Assembly: GCF_007197555.1 (NCBI RefSeq)
Contig: NZ_CP041614.1
Span: forward strand, 372,001 to 436,000
Reading direction: 5' to 3'
DNA length: 64,000 nucleotides
Origin: Shewanella psychropiezotolerans
GTDB lineage: Bacteria; Pseudomonadota; Gammaproteobacteria; Enterobacterales; Shewanellaceae
The notes under the pieces are model-generated. The model did no database searches. It saw only the letters and a program-made list of their open reading frames with translations, and had not been told where the DNA came from. Within the stretch, counting starts at the first letter, position 1, and each line of letters begins with the position of its first letter. The translations under genes and the position numbers were made by a program. Of the stretch, positions 1 to 9,346 are shown in pieces.

Positions 1-33
1 ATTGTCTTGCCATCCCTGTTGTTGCCTTGGATA

Positions 34-101
34 TTTTCTGGCGTCAGCAAGCGTCAACTGATGGCTCGCATCGGTCAGTTTTATCCGAGCCAGAGAATGA
101 C
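34..101. repeat. 68-bp structured repeat, copy 1
   Basis: The first of two direct copies of a 68-bp sequence; it matches the copy at 172-239 at 64 of 68 positions. It contains two potential hairpins: CGTCAG pairing with CTGATG (one G-U pair), and GGCTCG pairing with CGAGCC across a 17-nt loop. It lies outside any coding region I can support. The 33 bases before it are too short to assign to a gene. Confidence 0.75.
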
Positions 102-171
102 TAAGAGGCGAAGCTAGAAAAGTAGAGGGTTAAGAATGGCTAGCAACCTGTAGATTCAAATCTGTTTGCTG

Positions 172-239
172 TTTTCTGGCGTCAGCAAGCGTCAACTGAC
201 GGCTCGCATCGGTTAGTTTTATCCGAGCCATCGAATGAC
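172..239. repeat. 68-bp structured repeat, copy 2
   Basis: The second copy of the 68-bp repeat, 138 bp downstream of the first. The inner stem is perfect here (CGTCAG/CTGACG), whereas copy 1 has a G-U pair at that place, so both copies keep the fold. It ends 27 bp beyond the 3' end of dolP, which reads toward it. It could be an intergenic repeat family or act as a transcript-end structure; there is no clear U-run. Confidence 0.75.
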
Positions 240-266
240 CAAAAAGATAGCGGCTACTGAGAGTGG

Positions 267-836
267 TTAGGAGCCGGGAGACTCAAAGACCTTGACGACC
301 TTGCGGACACCGGCGGTATTTCTGGCCACGTCGACCGCTAGGTCAACTTGATTTCTGGCTACAACACCGAGCAGGAAGACTTCGCCGTTTTCCGTGATCA
401 CCTTGATGCGTGTCACATCCAAATTGTCGGTATTTAACATCCGGCTTTTGACCTTAGTAGTTATCCAAGTATCATTACTTCTGGTGGTGAAGGAAGTTGG
501 ATTGCCTATGCGGATCTGATTGTGGATCTTACCGCCTAGCTTTAACTCCTGTACGGCACGGATCGCCTTATCCCTCAACATGGAATTTGGCGCCTGGCCG
601 ATCATCAATGTGTTACCGTTCATCACTACACCAGTAATGTTGGCCTGGTTTTTTACATCTTCAAGCTTGGCCAATTCACTGGAGATCTGGAAGTCTGCAT
701 TGGTATCATCGATCTGGGTCTGAAAACTCCGTTCATCGTTGACCATCATAGCGCCGCCGACCGCACCGAGCATTACGGCGCCGGCGCAGCCTTGTAGCAT
801 GAGGATAACTGCCATTAACGGTAGTAATCGTCTCAT
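267..836 (-). CDS. dolP: BON-domain outer membrane lipoprotein DolP (YraP)
   Basis: A 189-residue lipoprotein. The N-terminus is a short signal peptide ending in a lipobox (LQGC, Cys17), so the mature protein should be anchored in the outer membrane facing the periplasm. Two BON domains follow, roughly residues 45-112 and 120-187, each with the typical GEVFLLG/GNTLMIG-type beta segment. In E. coli DolP binds anionic phospholipids at division sites and supports outer membrane integrity and BAM function; that role is inferred here by homology. It is the last gene of the lpoA-yraN-diaA-dolP neighbourhood known from enterobacteria, but a 268-bp MITE-like element separates it from diaA, so it may rely on its own promoter. 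Confidence 0.93.
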   Translation of the reverse strand: MRRLLPLMAVILMLQGCAGAVMLGAVGGAMMVNDERSFQTQIDDTNADFQISSELAKLEDVKNQANITGVVMNGNTLMIGQAPNSMLRDKAIRAVQELKLGGKIHNQIRIGNPTSFTTRSNDTWITTKVKSRMLNTDNLDVTRIKVITENGEVFLLGVVARNQVDLAVDVARNTAGVRKVVKVFESPGS

Positions 837-841
837 GCTAT

Positions 842-1109
842 TATACCATTCCGAGTAAGTATCTGATCATTCAGCGGGAGTTCAAAGCGCTGTAGGCAAG
901 GCGGATGTTTGAAGCTAATAGTTATTCTATATCGAGAACATGTAACGCAGCATAAAGGGCTTTGAAACCCGTACTGCGTGAGGCTCTCAGTGTTTCCACT
1001 TCGGTGTTGCATTGACTTAAAAGGGAATAACCATTTCCTCATCAATGCGCCTTGAATTGAAAAAAATGAGAGTCTCTGAACTGACCAGATACTTATATGG
1101 AATGGTATT
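842..1109. mobile_element. MITE-like palindromic element, copy A (268 bp)
   Basis: A non-coding element bounded by imperfect terminal inverted repeats of about 27 bp: the left end begins TATACCATTCC and the right end finishes GGAATGGTATT, with TAAGTATCTG/CAGATACTTA inside them. Internal segments also pair across the centre (TAGTTATTCT at 919 with GGGAATAACC at 1023), so the whole element could fold into one long hairpin. A second element of the same length and internal layout lies at 25418-25685. No transposase is present; mobilisation in trans is an inference. It fills nearly all of the diaA-dolP interval. Open frames across it are by-products of the palindrome. Confidence 0.7.
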
Positions 1110-1134
1110 AATCCTTGAATTGGCAGGTTTTGCA

Positions 1135-1794
<660 letters not shown>

Positions 1795-1804
1795 TTAAAT
1801 TTTT

Positions 1805-2155
1805 TTAAAAAGCGTTCTTGAGCCAATATATTTGTGCTGGCTCTATCCCGATGAGATCGAATCGACAGATCACATCGAGATGTTTGAGCTGCATATAATG
1901 CTCGGCTGCCCGCCTCAATCTCTTTATTTGCTTCGCGCTCAGCGCATGTAACGGACCACCAAATTGACTCTTAGTGCGATATTTTACTTCGACAAAAATT
2001 AACGCTTTACCTTGGCGCATAACGAGATCGATTTCGCCAAATTTGTATCTGACATTTTGTTCGACGAAGGTCAGCCCCTGTTGTTCTAAGTATTTTCTCG
2101 CCTGGCTTTCGCCTAGCTGACCATGCTCATGTGGAATATGATTTTTATCGTCCAT
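1805..2155 (-). CDS. yraN: UPF0102 family protein YraN
   Basis: A 116-residue cytoplasmic protein of the UPF0102/YraN family, which has a restriction-endonuclease-like fold. The nuclease-like core is visible as GEIDLVMR followed by LIFVEVKYR (the E-x(n)-D-x(n)-ExK pattern, about residues 41-60). The family's biochemical role is not settled; a Holliday-junction-resolvase-like nuclease has been suggested from the fold. It starts 12 bp after the lpoA stop codon and precedes diaA, so the three are probably co-transcribed. Confidence 0.88.
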   Translation of the reverse strand: MDDKNHIPHEHGQLGESQARKYLEQQGLTFVEQNVRYKFGEIDLVMRQGKALIFVEVKYRTKSQFGGPLHALSAKQIKRLRRAAEHYMQLKHLDVICRFDLIGIEPAQIYWLKNAF

Positions 2156-2167
2156 GATAAAGAGCCT

Positions 2168-4057
2168 TTATTGCGGGCGTAGACTGCCTCTCTGGTAACG
2201 ACCCCAGCTGAGCTTGCGGTTAACCGTGCCATCTGGAGCCACAGATAGCATGCCGCTTCGACCCGAGAATTGGTAACCGGGTAGTGCACGCATCTGGGCA
2301 AGTTTCCCAACTAATTCCAGCGCATCATAACCCATGATGTAGAGTCGTTTCTGACCAAAACTCCAGGTTGGCCAAAGCTGCTCCACTAATTGAGTCTCGT
2401 TATTGCTGCTGATCAACCAGGGAATATCGCTGATGATCAGGTTGTTGAGTTCTTGAGATACTTCTCTCGAAGTATTTTCTACCCGACTGCGGCTGGTGGT
2501 GTAAAGTGGCACCGGCTCGGCGAACACACTGAAGTTGACGTCGATAAAAGGCTTTAACAGAGGTAGATCTTTATTGCCGGAGATCATGTAGATGGCATCT
2601 ATATCACGGCGTGACCGAAAATCGGCTTTGACCTTGCTGCCCAATAATGCCTTGATCCGTGCGATTCGCTCCTTGCTGTCGATAACGCCAAGTGATTTTT
2701 GTACCGTGACTTTCATCTTATCGCCGGGATCGTAATAATGGACCTCGGCAGGTTTCTGGGTTAACTCTGCCCATGCCTCGCTGAAGCTGTCAGCCATTCT
2801 ATGGCCAACCGAATTGTTACTGGCTAACACCAGAGGGGTGGTGATGCCATCGGCAAATAACTTCTCGGCTGCATCGCTTGCCTCATGGGCTGGGGATAAG
2901 GCGAAATAGAACTGGTCATCGTCAGGCGTAAAGTCATCTACATGGTTTAAATATAGCTGGGGTACTCGCTTTAACATGACTGGCGCTGGTGTTGCTAATT
3001 TACTTGTCTGCTCGCTATCGCTGGCAGGCGTGACAACGACGGCAGGAATTGGCTGTTGCAACTCTTCGACCTCAGATTGTAGCAAGGGGCCTATGATAAA
3101 TTCGGCGCCTGCAGCAACGGCTTGTTGATAGGCGAGTTGAGCGCCATTGGCGGTATCGTAAAAATTAATCGAGACCTTATCATCCGGGTTGGCCAAGTAA
3201 CGTGACATTATGCCATGCTTGACTGTGCTAGCGACCCGGGCTCTAGGGCCTGTCAATGGCAGCAATACGGCGATGTTATGTGGATTATAAGGTTTAGTCG
3301 TTAAGGCTTTCTCGAGATCCGTTGGCAATTTGATCGAGGCTGGGTGTGTTGGGTTGGTATGTTGCCAATTACCTAGGTGCTTCACTAGTTCATTGGGGTT
3401 GATAGCATAATGTTTGGCTATATATGCCAGCTGTAACCAACCAGAAAAAACCGGATCTGAAGAATCCTGGCTAAAACTCAGTAAAGTTTGTTCATGCAAT
3501 GGCTGTAAGATGCGCCAGATACTGTTATTGACTTCACCAGCTTGAGCCGTTGGCAAAAGAGTGCTCAAGAGACTCAACTGTCTGGCTTGCTCTATGGGCT
3601 GTTTCGTCAGCTGGTATAAACGGGCTTTAAACTGGTAGTAGGCCACCATCTGCCAATCGGCAAGTTGCCATTTAGTCGGATAATTCAGTTCACGCAGGGC
3701 ATCATCATAGGTCGATGTGAGCTCGAGTGCCCTTGCGGTTAAATATTTATGCTCGGCAACTAGCTCTGTTTTTTGTACCAGATTCGATTTAATTGAGGCT
3801 AATGTCTTATTCGCGGCATTTCCATCACCTTGATTGATAAAGGCGTGGGCGGCAAGGAGTGCGTATCGATTTTGTATTTCTGCGTTATCGGCACTCGAGG
3901 CCTTTGTCAGGTAATCTGCGGGCTGCAGAGGTGCACTAACCAAAGATACCTGAGTGTCCTTTGGTTTTATTTGACTTGGCGTTGACCCACAACCGATCAA
4001 AATAGTGGCTAAAACCGCAATAGAAATAAATTTAGTTGTATTCAGTCTTTTCAACAC
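2168..4057 (-). CDS. lpoA: Penicillin-binding protein activator LpoA (outer membrane lipoprotein)
   Basis: A 629-residue lipoprotein with a signal peptide ending in the lipobox LIGC (Cys23). The first half (about 40-250) is helical and TPR-like, as in the LpoA N-domain. The second half (about 265-625) resembles a periplasmic binding protein fold, starting NIAVLLPLTGPRARVAS. In E. coli LpoA reaches from the outer membrane to stimulate PBP1A (MrcA) in peptidoglycan synthesis. It is the first gene of the lpoA-yraN-diaA group and is divergent from rsmI, with 87 bp between the two starts. The same divergent layout is known in enterobacteria. Confidence 0.93.
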   Translation of the reverse strand: MLKRLNTTKFISIAVLATILIGCGSTPSQIKPKDTQVSLVSAPLQPADYLTKASSADNAEIQNRYALLAAHAFINQGDGNAANKTLASIKSNLVQKTELVAEHKYLTARALELTSTYDDALRELNYPTKWQLADWQMVAYYQFKARLYQLTKQPIEQARQLSLLSTLLPTAQAGEVNNSIWRILQPLHEQTLLSFSQDSSDPVFSGWLQLAYIAKHYAINPNELVKHLGNWQHTNPTHPASIKLPTDLEKALTTKPYNPHNIAVLLPLTGPRARVASTVKHGIMSRYLANPDDKVSINFYDTANGAQLAYQQAVAAGAEFIIGPLLQSEVEELQQPIPAVVVTPASDSEQTSKLATPAPVMLKRVPQLYLNHVDDFTPDDDQFYFALSPAHEASDAAEKLFADGITTPLVLASNNSVGHRMADSFSEAWAELTQKPAEVHYYDPGDKMKVTVQKSLGVIDSKERIARIKALLGSKVKADFRSRRDIDAIYMISGNKDLPLLKPFIDVNFSVFAEPVPLYTTSRSRVENTSREVSQELNNLIISDIPWLISSNNETQLVEQLWPTWSFGQKRLYIMGYDALELVGKLAQMRALPGYQFSGRSGMLSVAPDGTVNRKLSWGRYQRGSLRPQ

Positions 4058-4144
4058 AGGTCTTCACTCTGGTAAGATGCAGCCAATAGTTTAACCTTCT
4101 CTTACGCTTGACGAAAGTCTTGTAATAGTCAAACTGAGGTAGAT

Positions 4145-4990
4145 ATGGATCTGGCGGTCGCTCTTTACATAGTTCCAACCCCAATCGGCAATCTTGCCGA
4201 TATTAGTTCTCGCGCCATAGATGTGCTTAATAGTGTCAAATTAATCGCCTGTGAAGACACGCGTCACAGCGGTAAACTTCTGAGTCACTTCGGCATAGAA
4301 ACCAGAAAAACGTCGCTGCATGATCATAATGAGCGAGACAGAGCCGATTGGATCATTCAAAAGCTTAGTAATGGTGAGCCTGTTGCGCTGATCTCAGATG
4401 CCGGCACTCCCTTGATCTCAGATCCCGGTTATCATCTGGTTTCTGCAGTGAGAGCGGCGGGATACGATGTCACTCCTTTACCAGGGCCATGTGCCGCTAT
4501 TACCGCGTTGAGTGCTTCAGGCTTGCCATCGGATCGCTTCTCTTTCGAAGGCTTCCTACCATCAAAAGAGAAAGGTCGATTTGATAAGTTGACGGCCCTA
4601 AAAGAAGATCCAAGAACTTTGATCTTCTATGAGTCACCTCATCGCATTGTTCAGAGTCTCGAGTCATTTTTGGCGGCTCTGGGTGAGGATCGACAGATTG
4701 TGATGGGCCGTGAAATCACTAAGACCTTCGAAACCTTTCTTTCGGGGACAGTGGCTGAAGTGCTTGAGATTGTTAAAAGTGATTCTAACCAGCAGCGTGG
4801 TGAAATAGTGCTGATGTGTCACGGTCATCGTAGCGCGAAAGATGATGCAGATATTCCAACTGAAGTGATTAATACCCTTAAGTTACTTGTAGAAGAGCTC
4901 CCCTTGAAAAAAGCGGCGGCAATCGCTGGACAGATCTACGGGCTAAAGAAAAACGCACTCTACAAATATGGTTTAGAGATAGGTTTGTAA
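4145..4990 (+). CDS. rsmI: 16S rRNA (cytidine1402-2'-O)-methyltransferase RsmI
   Basis: A 281-residue member of the tetrapyrrole methylase fold. The diagnostic start [16 protein letters not shown] is present, followed by [25 protein letters not shown] and [15 protein letters not shown], which form the SAM-binding pocket. RsmI methylates the 2'-OH of C1402 in 16S rRNA, in the decoding centre. Divergent from lpoA; rnpB follows in the same direction after about 190 bp, as in many gammaproteobacteria. The ATG at 4145 follows a GAGGT motif at a suitable distance. Confidence 0.96.
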   Translation: MDLAVALYIVPTPIGNLADISSRAIDVLNSVKLIACEDTRHSGKLLSHFGIETRKTSLHDHNERDRADWIIQKLSNGEPVALISDAGTPLISDPGYHLVSAVRAAGYDVTPLPGPCAAITALSASGLPSDRFSFEGFLPSKEKGRFDKLTALKEDPRTLIFYESPHRIVQSLESFLAALGEDRQIVMGREITKTFETFLSGTVAEVLEIVKSDSNQQRGEIVLMCHGHRSAKDDADIPTEVINTLKLLVEELPLKKAAAIAGQIYGLKKNALYKYGLEIGL

Positions 4991-5144
4991 AAGCGGTTGC
5001 GAGCGCGGCCTAAGGCCTTCGAGGGCACGACTGTGTCGCTTCGAGAGAAAGACAATGTTGCTGTTATTTTTTCTTATATGACAAAAAGTCCCTTCGAAGT
5101 GAGCTTGTGACGGCCCAGGTTATTAACACTGGGCATTTAACAAC

Positions 5145-5173
5145 TTGCCGTAATCGCCAACACTCGCTATAAT
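5145..5173 (+). promoter_or_regulatory. rnpB sigma-70 promoter
   Basis: A -35 box TTGCCG (5145-5150), a 17-bp spacer and a perfect -10 box TATAAT (5168-5173). The mature 5' end of rnpB predicted from its P1 helix falls 8 bp after the -10 box, exactly where transcription should begin. Confidence 0.85.
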
Positions 5174-5180
5174 CCGCGCC

Positions 5181-5537
<357 letters not shown>

Positions 5538-5544
5538 CTTTTAG

Positions 5545-5579
5545 AAAAGCCCGCCTATCGAAAGATAAGCGGGCTTTTT
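5545..5579 (+). terminator. Rho-independent terminator of rnpB
   Basis: A long hairpin with stem AAAAGCCCGC / GCGGGCTTTT, extended by TATC/GATA around a GAAA tetraloop, ending in a U-run. It starts within 10 bp of the rnpB 3' end. The A-run on the other side means it can also serve proV, which ends at 5615 on the opposite strand. Confidence 0.9.
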
Positions 5580-5614
5580 GCTGTTTGGTTATAAGCTCTA
5601 GTGTCGCTTTTTAA

Positions 5615-6877
5615 TCATTTATCCTTGGAGGTTGAGCTTGGCTTTTTTGCGTCTGCGTTGTCGTCAGCATCATCTCCGGTGTAGAAATCCGCTAGCACGT
5701 CTGCCAGATGAGCACGGGAAAGCTCACCTTGTAAGTCTCCATCGGAATCGACAACAGGCAGAGGAAAGTCTGATTCCATGGTTGCTGGTATGATGCTTTC
5801 GAGCAGTGCATCCGGCGATATCGGCTCCAACTCTTCTACCTTAAACTCATCCATCGGCGCTTCTTTATCTGTCTTGACGGCATCTTCCAGTGCTACCTGA
5901 CACACGACGCCCTGAAAACCCTCATCGGTAACGTAATAGGCATAGTTAGCCGGGATACGTTTCATCTGTTTGAGCGCTTCACCTATAGTGTCGGCGGTTA
6001 GGCGATATGCAGGCGGCTTCATGACTGTTTCGACTGTTAGCGCTCGTGGTCGATTTACATCCTTTACGAAGGCTTCGACATAGTCGTCGGCAGGGTTGAG
6101 CAAGATGTCCACTGGCTCACCTACTTGGATCAGATTGCCATCTTTGAGGATCGCGATCCGGTCGCCAATTCGCAGCGCTTCATCGAGATCGTGGGTAATG
6201 AAAATGATGGTCTTATGCAGTTCTTTTTGCAGTTCAATCAGTTGGTCCTGCATTTCACTGCGTATCAAAGGATCCAGTGCCGAGAAGGCTTCATCCATCA
6301 AGAGGATCTCAGCATCGGTACACAGGGCCCTCGCCAAGCCGACGCGTTGCTGCTGACCACCGGAAAGCTGAGCGGGGAATTGCTGCTCATATCCGGTCAG
6401 ACCGACAGTCTCAAGCCATTGTTTAGCTTTGGCATTTCTCGTGACTTTATCTATCCCTTGTACGCTGAGTCCATAGGCCACATTTTCCAGTACGCTTCTG
6501 TGGGGCATTAAACCAAAGCGTTGGAATACCATTGCCATTTTCTTGCGACGAAATTGCTCGAGTTCCTTGGTGTTGAGCTTCATTACATCCACGCCTTCAA
6601 CTAGGATTTGCCCTTCAGTAGGATCGATAAGCCGATTGAAGTGACGGATCAAGGTCGATTTCCCCGAACCTGATAACCCCATAATCACAAAGATCTCTCC
6701 CTTGTGAATGTCGAGGTTGATGGCTTTAAGGCCCACTGTATGGCCAGTTTTCGCCAGGATGTCATCCTTGGATAAACCTTCTCTAACCATAGGCATGACC
6801 TTGGTTGGTTTTTTACCAAAGATTTTGTAAAGATCCTTTATCTGAATAAGTGGCTGAATTTGTGATCCGTTAGTCAT
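5615..6877 (-). CDS. proV: ProV-like quaternary amine ABC transporter ATP-binding protein
   Basis: The ATPase of a betaine/proline importer, 420 residues with the start used here. It carries Walker A GLSGSGKST, the ABC signature LSGGQQQRVGLARAL and Walker B ILLMDEAFSALDP, and a C-terminal CBS-type regulatory region (about residues 280-400). The ATG at 6875-6877 is chosen over an upstream in-frame start. It overlaps the permease stop by 8 bp, has a purine-rich GGTGGA before it, and gives the usual ProV N-terminus (IQIKDLYKIFGKKP soon after). The C-terminus is rich in Asp and Lys. The ORF is the last gene of the proX-W-V unit. The substrate (glycine betaine, choline or proline) cannot be decided from the ATPase. 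Confidence 0.9.
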   Translation of the reverse strand: MTNGSQIQPLIQIKDLYKIFGKKPTKVMPMVREGLSKDDILAKTGHTVGLKAINLDIHKGEIFVIMGLSGSGKSTLIRHFNRLIDPTEGQILVEGVDVMKLNTKELEQFRRKKMAMVFQRFGLMPHRSVLENVAYGLSVQGIDKVTRNAKAKQWLETVGLTGYEQQFPAQLSGGQQQRVGLARALCTDAEILLMDEAFSALDPLIRSEMQDQLIELQKELHKTIIFITHDLDEALRIGDRIAILKDGNLIQVGEPVDILLNPADDYVEAFVKDVNRPRALTVETVMKPPAYRLTADTIGEALKQMKRIPANYAYYVTDEGFQGVVCQVALEDAVKTDKEAPMDEFKVEELEPISPDALLESIIPATMESDFPLPVVDSDGDLQGELSRAHLADVLADFYTGDDADDNADAKKPSSTSKDK

Positions 6878-7769
6878 GCTGTCCACCCTGCATATGTTGC
6901 TGAGATCGCTTTGCGTAGGCTTGAGAGGTGCGATCAAAAATAATGGCCAGAGCGACGATGGCTAAACCGTTAAAGAGCCCCAAGGTGAAATACTGGTTGG
7001 TGATAGACTTGAGGACAGGCTGACCCAGGCCCTTGACGCCAATCATAGACGCAATCACGACCATCCCCAGTGCCATCATAATGGTCTGGTTGATACCTGC
7101 CATGATAGTGGGAGAGGCTAGTGGTAACTGAACCCCCATCAGACGTTGCATCGAATTGGCGCCATAGGCAGTGGCTGCCTCCAACACTTCTTTGTCTACC
7201 AAACGGATCCCCAAGTTAGTCAATCGAATGACTGGCGGGATAGCATAGATGACAACGGCTATTACCCCTGGCACCTTGCCAATGCCAAGTAACATGACCA
7301 CAGGGATCAGGTAAACGAAGGCGGGCATGGTTTGCATCACGTCCAGAATTGGTGTCACTACCGCTTGGGTGCGATTGTTGCGGGCCATTAAGATACCAAT
7401 GGGGACGCCCAGTACGATGGCCATTAGCGTACATACGGTAATGATACTAAGGGTGCGCATGGTATCTTCCCACATGCCGAAATAGCCGATAAGCAGAAAT
7501 GAAACGACGACGCCCAAGGACAATTTCCATGAACGACTGGTGAAGTAAACCAAAGCGGTAATAGAGAGCAATACTGCCCACCAGGGGGATTGCACCAACA
7601 GCTTTTCAAACCAGATAAGAAAGCCGAGCAGTGGATCGAAGAAAGACTCGATGACATCGCCATACTCTCGGGAAAAGTCCCGAAAGCTGCTGTCCAAATA
7701 TTTACGTATTTCCACCAAAGTGGCACGGTCCATTTTCGGAAACTTGCTGAACCAAGAAAAGTCAGCCAT
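6870..7769 (-). CDS. proW: ProW-like quaternary amine ABC transporter permease
   Basis: A 299-residue inner membrane permease. After an amphipathic N-terminal stretch of about 60 residues there are several hydrophobic segments (roughly residues 65-110 and 115-285). The binding-protein-dependent permease loop that contacts ProV is visible as EAATAYGANSMQRLMGVQLPLASPTIMAG. It lies between proX and proV and overlaps proV by 8 bp, which suggests translational coupling. A hairpin in the 85-bp gap after proX may lower its expression relative to the binding protein. Confidence 0.92.
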   Translation of the reverse strand: MADFSWFSKFPKMDRATLVEIRKYLDSSFRDFSREYGDVIESFFDPLLGFLIWFEKLLVQSPWWAVLLSITALVYFTSRSWKLSLGVVVSFLLIGYFGMWEDTMRTLSIITVCTLMAIVLGVPIGILMARNNRTQAVVTPILDVMQTMPAFVYLIPVVMLLGIGKVPGVIAVVIYAIPPVIRLTNLGIRLVDKEVLEAATAYGANSMQRLMGVQLPLASPTIMAGINQTIMMALGMVVIASMIGVKGLGQPVLKSITNQYFTLGLFNGLAIVALAIIFDRTSQAYAKRSQQHMQGGQHD

Positions 7770-7813
7770 TACTACCTCTATCGTTTTTTACACGGGATAA
7801 TCTAGATGGGAGC

Positions 7814-7850
7814 AAAAATGCGAGGCTCTGTAGGCTTCGCATTTTTGTTT
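7814..7850 (-). terminator. Hairpin between proX and proW (terminator or attenuator)
   Basis: An inverted repeat with 13-bp arms and one wobble position, AAAAATGCGARGC / GCYTCGCATTTTT, at 7814-7846. Read on the minus strand it follows the proX stop by 8 nt and ends in a T-rich run. In ABC importers such intercistronic hairpins often stabilise or partly terminate the binding-protein message, so that more binding protein than permease is made. Confidence 0.7.
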
Positions 7851-7854
7851 GGGG

Positions 7855-8859
7855 TTATAGTGCTTCTATTGCCGATTTCACCTTTGCGGCGACATCGGCG
7901 GGAACCCATTTAAGCCAGATATCTTCATGATTCATTAGGAAGTACTCGGCTGCGATATTACCGTCTGCCTGATTATCTTCCATCCAAGCGAGCAAGCCGT
8001 TCATTTGGGCATTGGTCAGAGAGCGTTTACCAAGATACTCAAATCCCTGGGGTGATTTTTCAGCGAAAGCTGTGGTGGTGACAGTTTGTACCAGTGCCGA
8101 TGGGTACATGGTGACCTTAGGCTCGGCGCACTCAACTTGTGAAATACAGTCGCGAAAATGCTCTGCATCGATGCCGGTACCAAAATCCACCTTGGCCATT
8201 TTGTATTTACCTAATATCGCTGTGGGTGCCCAGTAGTAACCAAACCAAGGCTTTTTGCGTTCATAGGCACGGGCGATGGATCCAGACAGGCCCGCTCCTG
8301 AGCCGGGATCGATAAGATCAAACCCTGCTGCATCGAGCTTTAGCGCTCGATATAGATTTTCGGCCGAGATTTGACAGCCCCAACCCGCAGGGCAGCCATA
8401 AAATGCGCCACGTTCGGGATCTTCCGGGTGTTTAAAGCTTTTTACTTTGGCGATAATACCTTCAATGGTTTTTAGGCTGGGGTCTTTGTCGACCATATAT
8501 TGGGGAACCCAAAAGCCTTCTTCACCGCCATCGGAGAGTGAATTACCTGCGATAGTCAGCCGCTTGTCACTGACACCACGTTGGATAAGCTCTTTGACAT
8601 TGTTGCTCCAGATCTCCGGCGCGATGTCTGGCTCACCTTTTTCAACCATTGAAGTACTGGTCGGCATAGTATCGCCAGGGATCAACTCGGCTTCACAGCC
8701 ATAACCATGTTCTAGAATAAAGCGATCAACATTAGCGATTAATGAAGCCGAGCTCCAATTCATATCTGCGATAGTGACCTTACCGCATTGTTCTTCGGCA
8801 AAGGCTTGATGTGTAGCGCTACTTAGGAGTAATCCAGCAATTAAAATTATACTTTTCAT
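7855..8859 (-). CDS. proX: ProX-like periplasmic betaine/choline-type substrate-binding protein
   Basis: A 334-residue secreted binding protein. The signal peptide MKSIILIAGLLLSSATHQAFA is followed by EEQCGKVTIADMNWSSA, the usual opening of the OpuAC/ProX family. Several Trp/Tyr-rich segments (GFWVPQYM, PWFGYYWAPT, WLKWVP) fit the aromatic cage that binds quaternary ammonium groups. Four cysteines (Cys25 and others in GCPAGWGC) could form disulfides. It is promoter-proximal in the proX-W-V unit, unlike E. coli proVWX where X is last. Likely substrates are glycine betaine, choline or proline betaine; osmoprotection is an inference. Confidence 0.87.
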   Translation of the reverse strand: MKSIILIAGLLLSSATHQAFAEEQCGKVTIADMNWSSASLIANVDRFILEHGYGCEAELIPGDTMPTSTSMVEKGEPDIAPEIWSNNVKELIQRGVSDKRLTIAGNSLSDGGEEGFWVPQYMVDKDPSLKTIEGIIAKVKSFKHPEDPERGAFYGCPAGWGCQISAENLYRALKLDAAGFDLIDPGSGAGLSGSIARAYERKKPWFGYYWAPTAILGKYKMAKVDFGTGIDAEHFRDCISQVECAEPKVTMYPSALVQTVTTTAFAEKSPQGFEYLGKRSLTNAQMNGLLAWMEDNQADGNIAAEYFLMNHEDIWLKWVPADVAAKVKSAIEAL

Positions 8860-9346
8860 AAGAACTCAGTGCTCGAGGTTAGAAGTTTTGGTGCTCGTGC
8901 CTTTCACTAACAATTGTTAGAGTTCAAACTTGGGGTCGTACTTAGGTGTTGCAGGCAACGGCGTGATTACAAACTCCTTACCAAAAGTAGTCCGATGGTA
9001 AACAATTCGATGTGGTTAAGTTAGCATGGTAAACGCATTGTTAACAGTCTTGTAGGGTATGGCCATCGAGTTTAATCATCTTGCTGGCATCATTCCAGCC
9101 ACACTTTTGTCCCCTATCTGGCTCAGTATGCCTGTTCGCCAAAGGGTCAATTAATCTGCAGTCTAATCAATAAAAATTATGATTAATATTCTAAATGTAA
9201 GGATTGGTATTCGTGGGGAATAGAAGTAGAAAATCGTTTTTTGAGCTTAAATAGCAAACTAAAATTCAGGAGCTATTCGATTTCTAGTGAAATTAAATAT
9301 CCCCTCAATACTGAATCTTATATCTTAGTTATTGCTAGAGTTGCAA
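8860..9346. other. 487-bp gene-free interval between proX and mutT
   Basis: No coding region can be supported. The proX-proximal part should contain the proX promoter and includes the 14-bp perfect palindrome listed separately. The remainder is A/T-rich, with no convincing hairpin followed by a U-run. The mutT 3' end lies at its right edge. Confidence 0.6.
8907..8920. promoter_or_regulatory. Perfect palindrome upstream of proX (candidate operator)
   Basis: CTAACAATTGTTAG is a perfect 14-bp palindrome located 48-61 bp upstream of the proX start codon, where a transport repressor or activator would bind. The regulator is not identifiable from this window. Confidence 0.4.
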
